Assembly (NCBI RefSeq): GCF_003149145.1 | Contig: NZ_QGDQ01000035.1 | Location: forward strand, 1 to 50,932 | Origin: Quadrisphaera granulorum | GTDB lineage: Bacteria; Actinomycetota; Actinomycetes; Actinomycetales; Quadrisphaeraceae | DNA length: 50,932 nt | Direction: 5' to 3' | Shown: piece by piece, positions 32,245 through 41,157 of the stretch | Layout of the letters: every line of letters begins with the position of its first letter | Numbering within the stretch: position 1 is the first letter of the stretch | Notes under the pieces: model-generated | What the model was told of the DNA's origin: nothing | What the model saw: the letters and a program-made list of their open reading frames with translations, nothing else | The model's database searches: none | Program-made: the position numbers and the translations under genes

Positions 32245-34566
32245 TCACGACCTGACGGCCCGTGCACCTCCCGCGGCGAAAAGGTGGTCGAGTTCGGGGG
32301 CCGGCACCGCGGCAGACCAGAGCAGACCCTGCGCGCTGTCGAAGCCGGCGGCGCGGACAGCCGCCTCCTGCGAGGAGGTCTCGACACCTTCGGCCACCAC
32401 CGACATCCCCAGGGCGTGGCCGGCTCTGACGACGAGCGCCATCACCTCAGCGGCTCCAGATCCGTCCCTGGCGACGAGGCGCCGATCGACCTTGACCACG
32501 TCGCACGGCAGGTGCTGCAACTCCGCGGCGAATGTCCAGCTGCGACCGACGTCGTCCACAGCGACCCGTACGCCCAGGTCGCGAAGGGCCTGCAGGTTCT
32601 CCCGCACGGCGGCCGACGCCACCGCGCCCGCCTCGCTGACCTCCACCAGCAGGCTGCCCGGGTCCACGCCGCTGTCCGCCAGCGCGTTCATGACGTCGTC
32701 CAGCACGGAGGCGCGGGCGAGATGCCTGCGCGAGAGGTTCACGCTGACCTGCGGACCGCGCCCGTCCGCGGCGGCTCTCGCCCACGCCGCCTGCTGTCGC
32801 AGGGCTGTGCGCAGCACCCAGCGGTCGAGGTCGCAGATCAGGTCGGAGTCCTCCGCGACGGGCAGGAAGCTCTCCGGCGCCGCGACTCCGTGCCCGGGCC
32901 GCTCCCAGCGCACCAGCGCCTCGACCGCTGCGATATGACCGGAGGCCAGGTCGAGGACGGGCTGGTAGTGGAGCACCAGCTGCTCGTGGGCGATGGCGGT
33001 GCGCAGGGCGGCCGCCATGGCGGCTCGTTCGACGGCCTCGGCGCGCATGGCGTCGTCGAAGACCACGACACGCCCCTTGCCCTGGGCCTTGGCGCGGTAG
33101 ACGGCCTGGTCGGCCTTATGGAGGAGCGCGTCTGCCGCCGCTACGCCGTCCTCGCCGCGGCGCGGTGCCAGGGCTGCGCCGATGCTCGCCCCGACCGCGA
33201 CGGTCTGGCCCTCCGTCTGCATCGGACGTGACAGCTCGGCCACGAGTCGGCGAGCGATGTTCACGAGCTGGCCCTCGCTCTCGAGGCCAGGGAGGACGAC
33301 GACGAACTCGTCGCCGCCCAGGCGCCCCACCGTATCCGTCCCGCGCACCACCGCGGCGGCGCGAGCAGCGGTGACACGGAGCACCTCGTCGCCGGCGCGG
33401 TGGCCGTGGGTGTCGTTGACGGCCTTGAAGCCATCGAGGTCGATGAAGAGGAGACCGATCGTCGTGGAGCCACCAGCCGGTGCTGGAGCGCCCAGTGCCT
33501 CGGCGAGGACGGTCCGCACCCGTGGCCTGTTCGCCGGGCCGGTGAGTGCGTCGTGCGTTGCCTGGTGCTCCAGGTCCTGGTGCAGCGCCGCGACCGCTCG
33601 GGCAGCCGTGCGCACGGCTCGCAGTGCCTCTACCAGGCGAAGGAGAACGAGCAGCGGCACGAGGACACCGAGGACGACGGCGCCGACGACCACCCCGCCG
33701 TAGCCGCCGCCTACCGGGGGGTGGGGCACCGTGCCCAGCAGGACTGCCGGCAGCGCACCGGCGACAGCGAGCACGGCGAGGCGCCGCGGTGACAGCGCCG
33801 CCGACTCGACGGCGGGCCGGTCGGGGCGCGGAGCCCTCGACTCGTGAGTTCGAGCGGCCACCACGGCCGCGCCCGCCCAGGAGAGGTGGCACAAGAGGTG
33901 GAGACTGTTGAGGGCCCCGATGAGAGCGGAGTTGACAGGCACCAGCAACCAGAGGCAGTCGCTCAGCAGGGCGAGCGGCAGCGTCGCCGCGGCGACGATC
34001 AGCGCCACCGGACGCGGCTGGGAGACCGACACGAGGCACGTGGCGAGCGCGATCAGGAGCACGTCGCCCACGGTGAAGGCGACGTCGACCATCTGCCCCA
34101 GCAGCTCATCGCCGGCCGTCGCCTCCAGCGAGCGACCCACGGCGAGGACCAGTCCCGCGAGTGCCAGGGAGACCGCCACCGCCGCCCCGTCGAGCAGACC
34201 ACCGAGCCGTTCCTCCCGGGCGGAGGCACGCCAGGTCAGCAGCAGCAGGCCGATCAGTAGTGGTGGGTAGGCAGACAGGTACACCGACGACACGCCGGAG
34301 GCGGTGATGTCCAAGGACGACGACACGCCCGTGTACTGCAGGACGTCGGCCCCGAGCCAGGTGGCGATGCCCGCCGCGATCCACCACCACCCGGCGTCGG
34401 CGCCGGGATCGGCGGCCCGCAGCCTTCGGGCGGAGGCGATCAACACCACCAGGGCGAGCAGCCGGAGCGGCACGCACACCAGGGCCGCCCACGAGCTGTC
34501 GAGGTCGGGGACGCTCAGAACGATGCTGCCGAGGACTCCGAGCACGGGGAGCGCCCACCACTTCAC
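32245..34566 (-). CDS. Membrane GGDEF-EAL cyclic di-GMP enzyme
   Basis: A 773-residue protein. About eight to ten membrane helices fill residues 5-315. A GGDEF domain follows (GGDEF intact at 417-421) with an RxxD inhibitory site (RGTD, 408-411) at the canonical five-residue spacing. Then comes an EAL domain with VEALVRW, VNLSRRHL, EVSE, DDVGRSW, VVKVDRRLV and AEGVETSSQ; the catalytic acids, Asn and Lys are kept. The usual DDFGTG loop is altered to DDVGRS. It could make and degrade c-di-GMP at the membrane. The GTG start is preceded by GGAGG at unusually short spacing. The frame is open far upstream, but that part lies over another gene. Confidence 0.9.
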   Translation of the reverse strand: MKWWALPVLGVLGSIVLSVPDLDSSWAALVCVPLRLLALVVLIASARRLRAADPGADAGWWWIAAGIATWLGADVLQYTGVSSSLDITASGVSSVYLSAYPPLLIGLLLLTWRASAREERLGGLLDGAAVAVSLALAGLVLAVGRSLEATAGDELLGQMVDVAFTVGDVLLIALATCLVSVSQPRPVALIVAAATLPLALLSDCLWLLVPVNSALIGALNSLHLLCHLSWAGAAVVAARTHESRAPRPDRPAVESAALSPRRLAVLAVAGALPAVLLGTVPHPPVGGGYGGVVVGAVVLGVLVPLLVLLRLVEALRAVRTAARAVAALHQDLEHQATHDALTGPANRPRVRTVLAEALGAPAPAGGSTTIGLLFIDLDGFKAVNDTHGHRAGDEVLRVTAARAAAVVRGTDTVGRLGGDEFVVVLPGLESEGQLVNIARRLVAELSRPMQTEGQTVAVGASIGAALAPRRGEDGVAAADALLHKADQAVYRAKAQGKGRVVVFDDAMRAEAVERAAMAAALRTAIAHEQLVLHYQPVLDLASGHIAAVEALVRWERPGHGVAAPESFLPVAEDSDLICDLDRWVLRTALRQQAAWARAAADGRGPQVSVNLSRRHLARASVLDDVMNALADSGVDPGSLLVEVSEAGAVASAAVRENLQALRDLGVRVAVDDVGRSWTFAAELQHLPCDVVKVDRRLVARDGSGAAEVMALVVRAGHALGMSVVAEGVETSSQEAAVRAAGFDSAQGLLWSAAVPAPELDHLFAAGGARAVRS

Positions 34567-34716
34567 GCCTCCTTGTCGGCTGACGGTGAGCCAACCTTGA
34601 TCGCCGACAGCTGCCGACCATCGCCGACTTCCCCACACCCGCGCCGTGAGACACGGTGAGACGCTCAGGGCCCGACCCCTGATCCACCCCTGACCTTTCG
34701 AGGAGCGAGCACCGCC

Positions 34717-35352
34717 GTGACGCCACCCCGCCGCGCTCTCGTCGTCGTCGACATCCAGCAGGAGTACGTCAGCGGTCCGCTGGCGATCCAGCACCCGCCG
34801 CTCGCCGACTCCCTGCCGCAGATCCTGCGCGCCCTCGACGCCGCGGCGGACGCGCGGCTGCCCGTCGTCGTCGTCCAGCACGACGGCGGTGAAGGGGCGC
34901 CCATCTTCGATCCGACCCAGCCGGGCTTCGCGCTCCACCCCGACGTCGAGGCGCGCCGGAGCGACACGTGGAAGACCGTGGTCAAGGAGTACAGCAGCGT
35001 GTTCCCGGGCACCGACCTGCTGCCGTGGCTGCGCGAGCAGGGCGTCGACACCATCACGCTGGTGGGGTTCATGAGCAACAACTGCGTGCTGGCGTCCGCG
35101 GTGGAGGCCGAAGCACTGGGCCTCGCCGTGGAGGTGCTGAGCGACGCCACCGGCGCGATCCACCTCACCAACGACGCGGGCTCGGTGGACGCCGCGTCGT
35201 TGCACCGCACGCTCATGGCGCTGCTGCACTCGAACTTCGCGACCGTCACGGACACGGCGACGTGGGCGGCCGCGCTCGCCGCCGGGCAGTCACTGCCCGG
35301 TGACGACCTCGTGGCCTCGGCCACGCGAGGCACGGTCAGCGCAGCGTCCTGA
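34717..35352 (+). CDS. Isochorismatase-family cysteine hydrolase
   Basis: A 211-residue hydrolase. The catalytic triad is visible: Asp12 (ALVVVDIQQEY), Lys90 (WKTVVKEYSSVF) and Cys123 (FMSNNCVLAS), the last preceded by a probable non-proline cis bond region. Family members hydrolyse amides such as nicotinamide or act on isochorismate, N-carbamoylsarcosine and similar substrates; which one applies here is not clear. The GTG start has AGGAG about twelve bases upstream. It is divergent from the c-di-GMP gene and ends 7 bp from the convergent polyamine-type permease gene. Confidence 0.85.
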   Translation: MTPPRRALVVVDIQQEYVSGPLAIQHPPLADSLPQILRALDAAADARLPVVVVQHDGGEGAPIFDPTQPGFALHPDVEARRSDTWKTVVKEYSSVFPGTDLLPWLREQGVDTITLVGFMSNNCVLASAVEAEALGLAVEVLSDATGAIHLTNDAGSVDAASLHRTLMALLHSNFATVTDTATWAAALAAGQSLPGDDLVASATRGTVSAAS

Positions 35353-35359
35353 CCCCGCG

Positions 35360-36160
35360 TCAGCGCCTGTCGACGTCCGCCGCCGAGAGGCGCTGGGCGA
35401 GGTAGATGGGCACCACGGAGACGACCACCAGCACGACAGCGATCACGGCGACGACGGGCGCCTGGTTCGGGCGGAACATGTTGTTGAGGATGAAGATCGG
35501 CAGGGTCGTGACCCCGGACCCTGCCGTGAACGTCGTGACGATGATCTCGTCGAAGCTCAGCGCGAAGGCCAGCAGGCCACCGGCCAGCAGCGCTGAGCGC
35601 AGCTGGGGGAACGTCACGAGTCGGAACGTCGTCCACCCCCCGGCCCCGAGGTCGGCCGAGGCCTCCTCCAGCCGGGTGCCGGTGCGCCGCAGGCGGGCCA
35701 CGGCGTTGTTGAAGACCGTGACGATGCAGAACGTGGCATGGGCGACCACCACGGTCCAGATGGACAGCGGCACCCCGGCGATGGTGCGGAAGAAGTTGTT
35801 CAGGGCGATGCCCGTGACGATGCCGGGAAGGGCGATCGGCAGGATGACCAGCAGGTTGACCGTCGACCGCCCGAAGAAGTCGTACCGCTGCAGCGCGATG
35901 GCCACGAGGGTCCCGAGGACCAGGGCGATGACCGTGGAGGCGAGCGCCACGCCGACGCTCGTCACCACGGCATCGCGCGCCCCGGCGCTGTTCGCGGTGC
36001 GAACCCACCACTCGAGCGTGAACCCGGGAGGCGGCCACGACAGCGAGGTCGAGCTCGAGAAGGAGTTGATGAGAACCACCACCAGCGGTAGGTAGATGAC
36101 CGCCAGCGTCAGGCCGGTGATGGCGGCCAGCAGCCCGCGCGTCGGACGTCCGAGGTGCAT
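35360..36160 (-). CDS. Polyamine-type ABC permease (PotC-like)
   Basis: A 266-residue inner-membrane permease with six helices. It has the conserved cytoplasmic EAA loop (EEASADLGAGGWTTFRLVTF) that docks on the ATPase. The N-terminus AVIYLPLVVVLINSFSSSTS and the order after a PotB-like gene are typical of spermidine/putrescine-family importers. The ATG lies 13 bp after the PotB-like stop. The family also imports other cationic or phosphonate-type small molecules, so the substrate is uncertain. Confidence 0.88.
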   Translation of the reverse strand: MHLGRPTRGLLAAITGLTLAVIYLPLVVVLINSFSSSTSLSWPPPGFTLEWWVRTANSAGARDAVVTSVGVALASTVIALVLGTLVAIALQRYDFFGRSTVNLLVILPIALPGIVTGIALNNFFRTIAGVPLSIWTVVVAHATFCIVTVFNNAVARLRRTGTRLEEASADLGAGGWTTFRLVTFPQLRSALLAGGLLAFALSFDEIIVTTFTAGSGVTTLPIFILNNMFRPNQAPVVAVIAVVLVVVSVVPIYLAQRLSAADVDRR

Positions 36161-36173
36161 GCCCGTCCCCGCC

Positions 36174-37061
36174 TCAGAGGTTGTCGAGGGCGCCGGTGCG
36201 TCGCACCAGGGCCAGGTAGCCGAAGATGATCACGATCGGGACCAGGGCGATCGCCGCCGCGAGCGGGAGGTTGTTGGCCGCGCCGACGTTGGTGTAGACG
36301 AGGTTGCCCAGCATCTGGCTGGTCCCCCCGACGATCGTGACGGTGATGTAGTCACCCAGGGAGAGCGAGAAGCTGAAGATCGTCCCGGCGATGATGGCCG
36401 GCAGCGCGAGCGGCAGGACGACGCTGGACAGCGTCCGCCACGGCGGTGCACCGAGATCGGCGGACGCCTCCAGCAGGGAGTTCGGGACCTTCTCCAGGCC
36501 GGCGTAGATCGGGAGGATCACGTACGGGAGCCACAGGTAGCTCAAGGTGATGACCGTGGCGGGCAGTCCGTACCCCGGACCCTGCAGGCCCACCGGCGCG
36601 ACGAGCCAGTTCAGCAGGCCGTCCTGCGACAGCACCGAGCGCCAGGCGTAGGCCTTGACGAGGTAGCTGGCCCACAGGGGCATGAGAACAGCGATCACCA
36701 GCAGCCGCTGCGCACGGGGAGAGGCCACCTTGGCCATGTAGAACGCGATGGGCAGGGCGATGACGACGTCGATGACGGTGACCAGCAGCGCCACGCCGAC
36801 CGTGCGCAGGGTGACGGTGCGGTAAAGCGCCCCGGTGACCACGGTCCGCAGGTTGTCCAGGGTCCACGTCGGGCTGATCTGCCCGGTGAACCCGTCCACG
36901 GTCCACAGCGCCGTGACGAGCAGCAGCGCCAGCGCGACCACGTACACGAGGGCGAGCCACGTCAGCGGCGCGGAAAGGATGAGGGCCAGGCGGACCCGGG
37001 GGTGCGTGGCGAGATAGGCGGCGGAGCGCCGGGTCATCCCGGCCGAGGGAGCTGTCGTCAT
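36174..37061 (-). CDS. Polyamine-type ABC permease (PotB-like)
   Basis: A 295-residue permease with six helices and the EAA loop LLEASADLGAPPWRTLSSVV, followed by FSFSLSLGDYITVTIVGG, a PotB/PotH hallmark. The ATG at 37061 was chosen for GAGGA four bases upstream. It is separated from the binding-protein gene by an 86-bp spacer holding a very strong hairpin (37095-37141), which may lower expression of the permeases relative to the binding protein. Confidence 0.88.
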   Translation of the reverse strand: MTTAPSAGMTRRSAAYLATHPRVRLALILSAPLTWLALVYVVALALLLVTALWTVDGFTGQISPTWTLDNLRTVVTGALYRTVTLRTVGVALLVTVIDVVIALPIAFYMAKVASPRAQRLLVIAVLMPLWASYLVKAYAWRSVLSQDGLLNWLVAPVGLQGPGYGLPATVITLSYLWLPYVILPIYAGLEKVPNSLLEASADLGAPPWRTLSSVVLPLALPAIIAGTIFSFSLSLGDYITVTIVGGTSQMLGNLVYTNVGAANNLPLAAAIALVPIVIIFGYLALVRRTGALDNL

Positions 37062-37094
37062 CGTGTCCTCGTGATCTGCGGATGCGGTGCCTCG

Positions 37095-37141
37095 GCGGCC
37101 GCAGGGCCGGGACGTCATCGCCGTCCCGACCCTGCGGCCGC
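37095..37141. terminator. Intra-operon hairpin (attenuator or processing site)
   Basis: Two 20-base arms (37095-37114 and 37122-37141) match with a single mismatch around a 7-nt loop, giving an exceptionally stable GC-rich stem. It sits between the binding-protein stop (37148) and the PotB-like start (37061) in the same transcript. Such hairpins often stop part of the transcription or protect the upstream message, so that binding protein is made in excess. Confidence 0.65.
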
Positions 37142-37147
37142 GGGGCC

Positions 37148-38329
37148 TCAGCCCTTGATCTCCTGCCAGGCCGCAGTCCACTTCGCGTAGTCGGTGCAGG
37201 TGACGTCGGTACGTCCGTCGACGCACTTCGCGACCGGCGTGGTCCAGTACCAGATCTTGGAGGCGTACTCGGCGTCGCCAGCGTGGAAGGCCTCGCAGTC
37301 GTCCCGGAAGGTGCAGGCCTCCTGGCTGGAGGGAGCCTCACCGAAGTAGGCGGTCGCCTTGGCGTTCACCTCGGGGCTGGCGATCCAGTCGAGCCAGGCG
37401 TAGGAGCAGTTGGGGCTCTTGGCCTTCGAGGAGATCATCCAGGTGTCCGACCATCCGGTGGCCCCCTCCTCCGGCAGGACGACGGCTGTCTTGACGCCCT
37501 CCTTGGCGAGGGAGTTCTGGATGACCTGCCAGGTGGTCCCCACCACGGAGTCACCGCTGGTGAAGGACTGGATCTCCTTGAGGTAGTCCGACCAGTACTC
37601 GCCGACGTTCGGGCGCTGTGCCTTGAGCAGGTCGACGGCGGCGGCCAGCTGGGTGTCGTCGAGGGCGTAGGGGTTCTTGATGCCCAGCTCCGGCTTGTGG
37701 GTCATGAGGTAGAGCGCCGCGTCTGCGATGTAGATCGGGGAGTCGTAGGCGGTGACCTTGCCGGCGTACTGCGACGCGTCGTCGAAGACGACGCTCCAGG
37801 ACGTCGGCGGCGGCGTGACGACGTCGGTGTTGTACATGAGCAGGTTGGCGCCGTAACCGTGGGGGACCCCGTAGGCCTTGCCGTCGACGGAGTTCCACGC
37901 CTGGTTCTTGAGGAAGTCGAAGATTCCTGCGTAGCTGGGGATGAGGTCGGTGTTGACGGGGGTGACCTCACCTCCGGCGATGAGGCGCAGGGTCGCGTCA
38001 CCCGAGGCAGCGACGACGTCGTAGTCGCCCGTCTTCATGAGGTTGATGGCCTCGTCGGAGGTGCCGTACGTCTTGGACGTCACCGTGCAGCCCGTCTTGG
38101 TCTCGAAGTCGCTGACCCAGTCGACAGTGGGGTCGTTGCTGCCGTCCTCGACGTAGCCGGGCCACGCAAGGATCGAGACGCTGCCCTCGGTCTTGCCGAG
38201 GGAGGTCTGCTCCTGGGTCGGCTCCGGCCCGGAAGCGGCCGTCGTGCCACAGCTGGTCAGCGCCGCGGTGGTCAACAGCGCGGTGATCGTTGCGGTGACC
38301 GCGCGCAACGTGGAGGTGGTGCGGAGCAT
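37148..38329 (-). CDS. Polyamine-type substrate-binding lipoprotein (PotD-like)
   Basis: A 393-residue extracytoplasmic binding protein. The signal peptide ends with the lipobox LTSC. The mature part fits the PotD family: VSILAWPGYVEDGS, NLMKTGDYDVVAASGDATLR, NQAWNSVDGKAYGVPHGYGA and MISSKAKSPNCSYAWLDWIA. The C-terminal third has several Cys residues (NCSY, EACTF, DDCEAF, KCVDG, TCTDY) that may form disulfides. The ATG has GGGGAG five bases upstream. It follows the ATPase gene by 62 bp. Confidence 0.88.
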   Translation of the reverse strand: MLRTTSTLRAVTATITALLTTAALTSCGTTAASGPEPTQEQTSLGKTEGSVSILAWPGYVEDGSNDPTVDWVSDFETKTGCTVTSKTYGTSDEAINLMKTGDYDVVAASGDATLRLIAGGEVTPVNTDLIPSYAGIFDFLKNQAWNSVDGKAYGVPHGYGANLLMYNTDVVTPPPTSWSVVFDDASQYAGKVTAYDSPIYIADAALYLMTHKPELGIKNPYALDDTQLAAAVDLLKAQRPNVGEYWSDYLKEIQSFTSGDSVVGTTWQVIQNSLAKEGVKTAVVLPEEGATGWSDTWMISSKAKSPNCSYAWLDWIASPEVNAKATAYFGEAPSSQEACTFRDDCEAFHAGDAEYASKIWYWTTPVAKCVDGRTDVTCTDYAKWTAAWQEIKG

Positions 38330-38391
38330 GGGACTCCCCTTCTGTGGGTGTTCTGCGGAAGGTGGTCGAGGTGGAAGAGACGGAGTGCTCG

Positions 38392-39441
38392 TCAGCTGGC
38401 GGCGGGGACGAGGGCGACGACGTCGTCGTCCTGCCAGACGACGTGGATGCGTCCGCCGCGGACGCGCTCTTCGCGGCGGGACCCGTCGTTGTGCTCGAGC
38501 ACGGTGACGCGCGGACCGTCGTCAAGGTCGACGACGCAGCGGACCGCGCTGCCGACGTAGATCGACTCGACGACGGTCCCGGGGGCGCTGGGCCGACCTC
38601 CAGAGGTGTCGTTGCCCGCACCGGCGTGGGGGTCCGTGACGAGGCGCAGGCGCTCCGGGCGAATGGAGAACGCGCCCTGGCGCCCGATCAGCCGCACGGC
38701 GTGCTCGTCGGTGAAGAGGTTGGACGTACCGACGAAGTCCGCGACGAACAACGACGCCGGGTTCTCGTAGAGCTCGCGGGGCGTGCCGAGCTGCTCGATC
38801 CGACCGTTGTTGAAGACCGCGACGCGGTCGGACAGGCTCAGCGCCTCTTCCTGGTCGTGGGTCACGAAGACGAAGGTGATGCCGAGGTTGCGCTGGATCT
38901 GCTTGAGCTCGACCTGCATCTGCTCGCGCAGCTTGAGGTCGAGGGCCCCCAGCGGTTCGTCGAGGAGCATGACCTTGGGCTCGACCACGCTCGCGCGGGC
39001 CAGGGCCACGCGCTGACGCTGACCGCCCGACAGCTGCGTGGGTTTCCGCTGTGCTGCGTGGGCCAGCTGCACGGCCTCCAGTGCCTGCAGGGCGCGTTCC
39101 CTGCGCTGCCGGGGCCGCACGCCACGCACCCGCAGGCCGTAGGCCACGTTGTCGAGCACGGTCATGTGCGGGAAGAGCGCGTAGTCCTGGAACACCGTGC
39201 TGACGTCGCGCTCGAAGGCGGCCTTGGCGGTCACGTCGTCGCCGAAGAGCTCGACGGAGCCGGAGGTGGGCTGCTCGAAGCCGGCCACCAGGCGGAGCAC
39301 CGTCGTCTTCCCGGACCCGGACGGGCCCAGCATCGAGAAGAACTCCCCGGCACGGACGTCGAGGTCCACGGCGTCGACAGCCTTCACTCCCCCGAAGTGC
39401 TTGGAGAGTCCGCGCAGGCGGATCGTGGGTGAGCCGCTCAT
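38392..39441 (-). CDS. Polyamine-type ABC transporter ATPase (PotA-like)
   Basis: A 349-residue ATPase. Walker A is GPSGSGKTT, the Q-loop is in VFQDYALFPHMTV, the signature is LSGGQRQRVA, Walker B is VMLLDEPLGALD and the switch is VTHDQEEAL. The C-terminal TOBE domain runs from about residue 265. This layout is typical of PotA/MalK-type importers. The ATG at 39441 has AAGGGA six bases upstream. It is the first gene of the potADBC-like operon, and an 18-bp palindrome lies 30 bp upstream at 39472-39489. Confidence 0.92.
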   Translation of the reverse strand: MSGSPTIRLRGLSKHFGGVKAVDAVDLDVRAGEFFSMLGPSGSGKTTVLRLVAGFEQPTSGSVELFGDDVTAKAAFERDVSTVFQDYALFPHMTVLDNVAYGLRVRGVRPRQRRERALQALEAVQLAHAAQRKPTQLSGGQRQRVALARASVVEPKVMLLDEPLGALDLKLREQMQVELKQIQRNLGITFVFVTHDQEEALSLSDRVAVFNNGRIEQLGTPRELYENPASLFVADFVGTSNLFTDEHAVRLIGRQGAFSIRPERLRLVTDPHAGAGNDTSGGRPSAPGTVVESIYVGSAVRCVVDLDDGPRVTVLEHNDGSRREERVRGGRIHVVWQDDDVVALVPAAS

Positions 39442-39471
39442 GGATGTCCCTTCGACGTCGTCGTCGCTAAA

Positions 39472-39489
39472 ACATATGGATCCATATGT
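39472..39489. promoter_or_regulatory. Perfect 18-bp palindromic operator for the GntR regulator
   Basis: ACATATGGATCCATATGT is a perfect palindrome in the 138-bp region between the divergent polyamine-type operon and the GntR gene. It stands out as an A/T-rich island in very GC-rich DNA. ATATGGATCCATAT-like palindromes are typical of FadR/FCD-group GntR sites. Binding would control the transport operon, and probably the regulator itself. Confidence 0.75.
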
Positions 39490-39579
39490 CATGAGAAGAC
39501 GTCAATGGTTACGATCACGTGACCAGCACCGCGAGCCACGCCGACTCAGCCGCCAGGACGCCCACGCCACGGGAGCCGC

Positions 39580-40353
39580 ATGTCAGGTGACGCCAGGCAC
39601 ACCGACGCCTCGCTGTCCGTGGTGTTCGCCCCCCTGGACGACCACGGCCGTGCAGGACTGGTGGAGCGGCGCCTGACCGACGCGATCATCAGCGGCGTCC
39701 TCCGTGACGGCGAGCGCCTCCCCAGCGAGGCCTCCATGGCCACCAGCCTCGGGGTCGCCCTGGTCACGGCTCGCGAGGCGCTCGAGGCGCTGCGCTCCCA
39801 GGGGCTCGTCGTGACCCGCCGTGGACGCGACGGAGGCAGCTTCGTCACGTGCACCACCGACTCCGCCGCCCGGTGGGCCCAGCGCCGACTGCTGGAGAGC
39901 AGCCGCATCGACCTGCGAGACCTCGCCCTGCACGTCTCCGCCATCCTCGGCACCGCCGCGGAAGTGGCCGCCGACCGCGCGACGGACGACGACCTCGACG
40001 TCCTCCTGAGCATCCACGAGGGCGCGGACCTGCGGACCGCGGGCGGGGCGCGGCGCGCCCTGGGCTGGTTCCAGCTCGAGCTGGCCGCCGTGAGCCAGTC
40101 CCCGCGCCTGGTCCGCGAGGAGATGCGGCTGCAGAGCGAGGCGGCACCGCTGCTGTGGATGTGCCTTCGCGAGGACGCGCATCGCGCGCGCAGCGCGGAG
40201 AGCAGAGAAGAAGTCCTCGCCGCGCTGCGCCGCGGCGATCCGCAGGCGGCGAGATCCGCGGTGACCTCGTTCGTGCAGGAGAGCCTGGACTGGCTGGTGG
40301 CAGAGCGGATGCGCGTACGCAACGCACAGCCCGCCGATGAGGAGGCGTCATGA
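39580..40353 (+). CDS. GntR family regulator, FadR/FCD group
   Basis: A 257-residue regulator. The N-terminal winged helix (about 25-90) shows RRLTDAIISGVLRDGERLPS, EASMATSLGVALVTAREALE and LRSQGLVVTRRGRDGGSFV. The C-terminal all-helical FCD-like domain binds an effector, often a carboxylic acid. The ATG at 39580 has GGGAG four bases upstream. Its stop overlaps the start of a Cache-domain protein gene (ATGA). The divergent transporter operon and the palindrome at 39472-39489 are its likely targets. Confidence 0.9.
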   Translation: MSGDARHTDASLSVVFAPLDDHGRAGLVERRLTDAIISGVLRDGERLPSEASMATSLGVALVTAREALEALRSQGLVVTRRGRDGGSFVTCTTDSAARWAQRRLLESSRIDLRDLALHVSAILGTAAEVAADRATDDDLDVLLSIHEGADLRTAGGARRALGWFQLELAAVSQSPRLVREEMRLQSEAAPLLWMCLREDAHRARSAESREEVLAALRRGDPQAARSAVTSFVQESLDWLVAERMRVRNAQPADEEAS

Positions 40354-41114
40354 GGTCGGTGGTCATGAGTTCGGCTCCGGTGGAGGCCGCCCGCAAGGTC
40401 GGGGAGATCTTCGCTCCGCTGTTCGAGCAGGTCGACGGCTGGCGCAGGACCGTGGAGGAGCTGCCGAGCGCCGTCGCCGGATCACCGGGCGCACTCGACG
40501 ACGCCGTGGCGGCGTTCGCCCTGCCCGCACTGCGAGGCGGCTCCGGGCTCATCGCAGGGGCCGGTCTCATCTGCACTCCGGCGCTGCTGCCCGGCCCGGG
40601 GTGGCACGTCGCCTGGTGGCTCTTCGACGGCCCCGGCAAGGAGCCGCGCCGGCTCCCCTCCGGCGCTCCGGGCAGCGACCAGCTACGCGACTACAGCGCC
40701 ATGGAGTGGTGGCGGGTGCCGGTGCGCACCGCGGCTCGCCACCTCACCGGTCCCTACGTGGACTACGTCTGCGTCAACGACTACGTGCTCACGGTCACGA
40801 CGCCGGTGCTGCGCTCCGGTGAGGTCACCGGCGTCGTGGGTGCCGACCTGCTCGTCGACAGGCTCGATCGACTCGTCCTGCCGCTGCTGCTCCCCCTCGG
40901 GGCGCCCTGCACCCTCGTCAACGCGACGGCGCGCGTGATGACGTCCACCGACGCGCGCCGCGAGCCCGGGTCGCTCCTGCGGATGGACGGGCTCACCGAG
41001 GCACTCCTCCCCCTCCGCCAGGACAGCGCGGCGTCCCTCGACGTGGAGCTCGGAGACGAGGCCCGCGTGCTCTCGTGTGGAGCGACGTCGCTGGCCGTCG
41101 TCGTCGGCAGGTAA
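40350..41114 (+). CDS. Soluble Cache-domain sensor-like protein
   Basis: A 254-residue protein without signal peptide or membrane segment. The segment from about residue 90 to 175 (WHVAWWLFDG, YSAMEWWRVPVRTAARHLTG, PYVDYVCVNDYVLTVTTPVL, VTGVVGADLLVDRLDRLVL) matches the dCache-type sensor fold, which binds amino acids, amines and similar ligands. Cache domains are usually extracellular parts of receptors; a stand-alone cytoplasmic one encoded with a GntR regulator is less common. It overlaps that gene by 4 bp and may modulate it or bind the same ligand. There is no output domain. Confidence 0.7.
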   Translation: MRSVVMSSAPVEAARKVGEIFAPLFEQVDGWRRTVEELPSAVAGSPGALDDAVAAFALPALRGGSGLIAGAGLICTPALLPGPGWHVAWWLFDGPGKEPRRLPSGAPGSDQLRDYSAMEWWRVPVRTAARHLTGPYVDYVCVNDYVLTVTTPVLRSGEVTGVVGADLLVDRLDRLVLPLLLPLGAPCTLVNATARVMTSTDARREPGSLLRMDGLTEALLPLRQDSAASLDVELGDEARVLSCGATSLAVVVGR

Positions 41115-41157
41115 CTCGGCAGATGGCAGAGAGGCGCAGTGACACCTGCCTCCTCCG

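Noticed and set aside
34567-35229. Upstream extension of the GGDEF-EAL frame
   Set aside because: It runs antisense through the isochorismatase-family gene, which has an intact catalytic triad; a start at 34566 directly precedes the first membrane helix.
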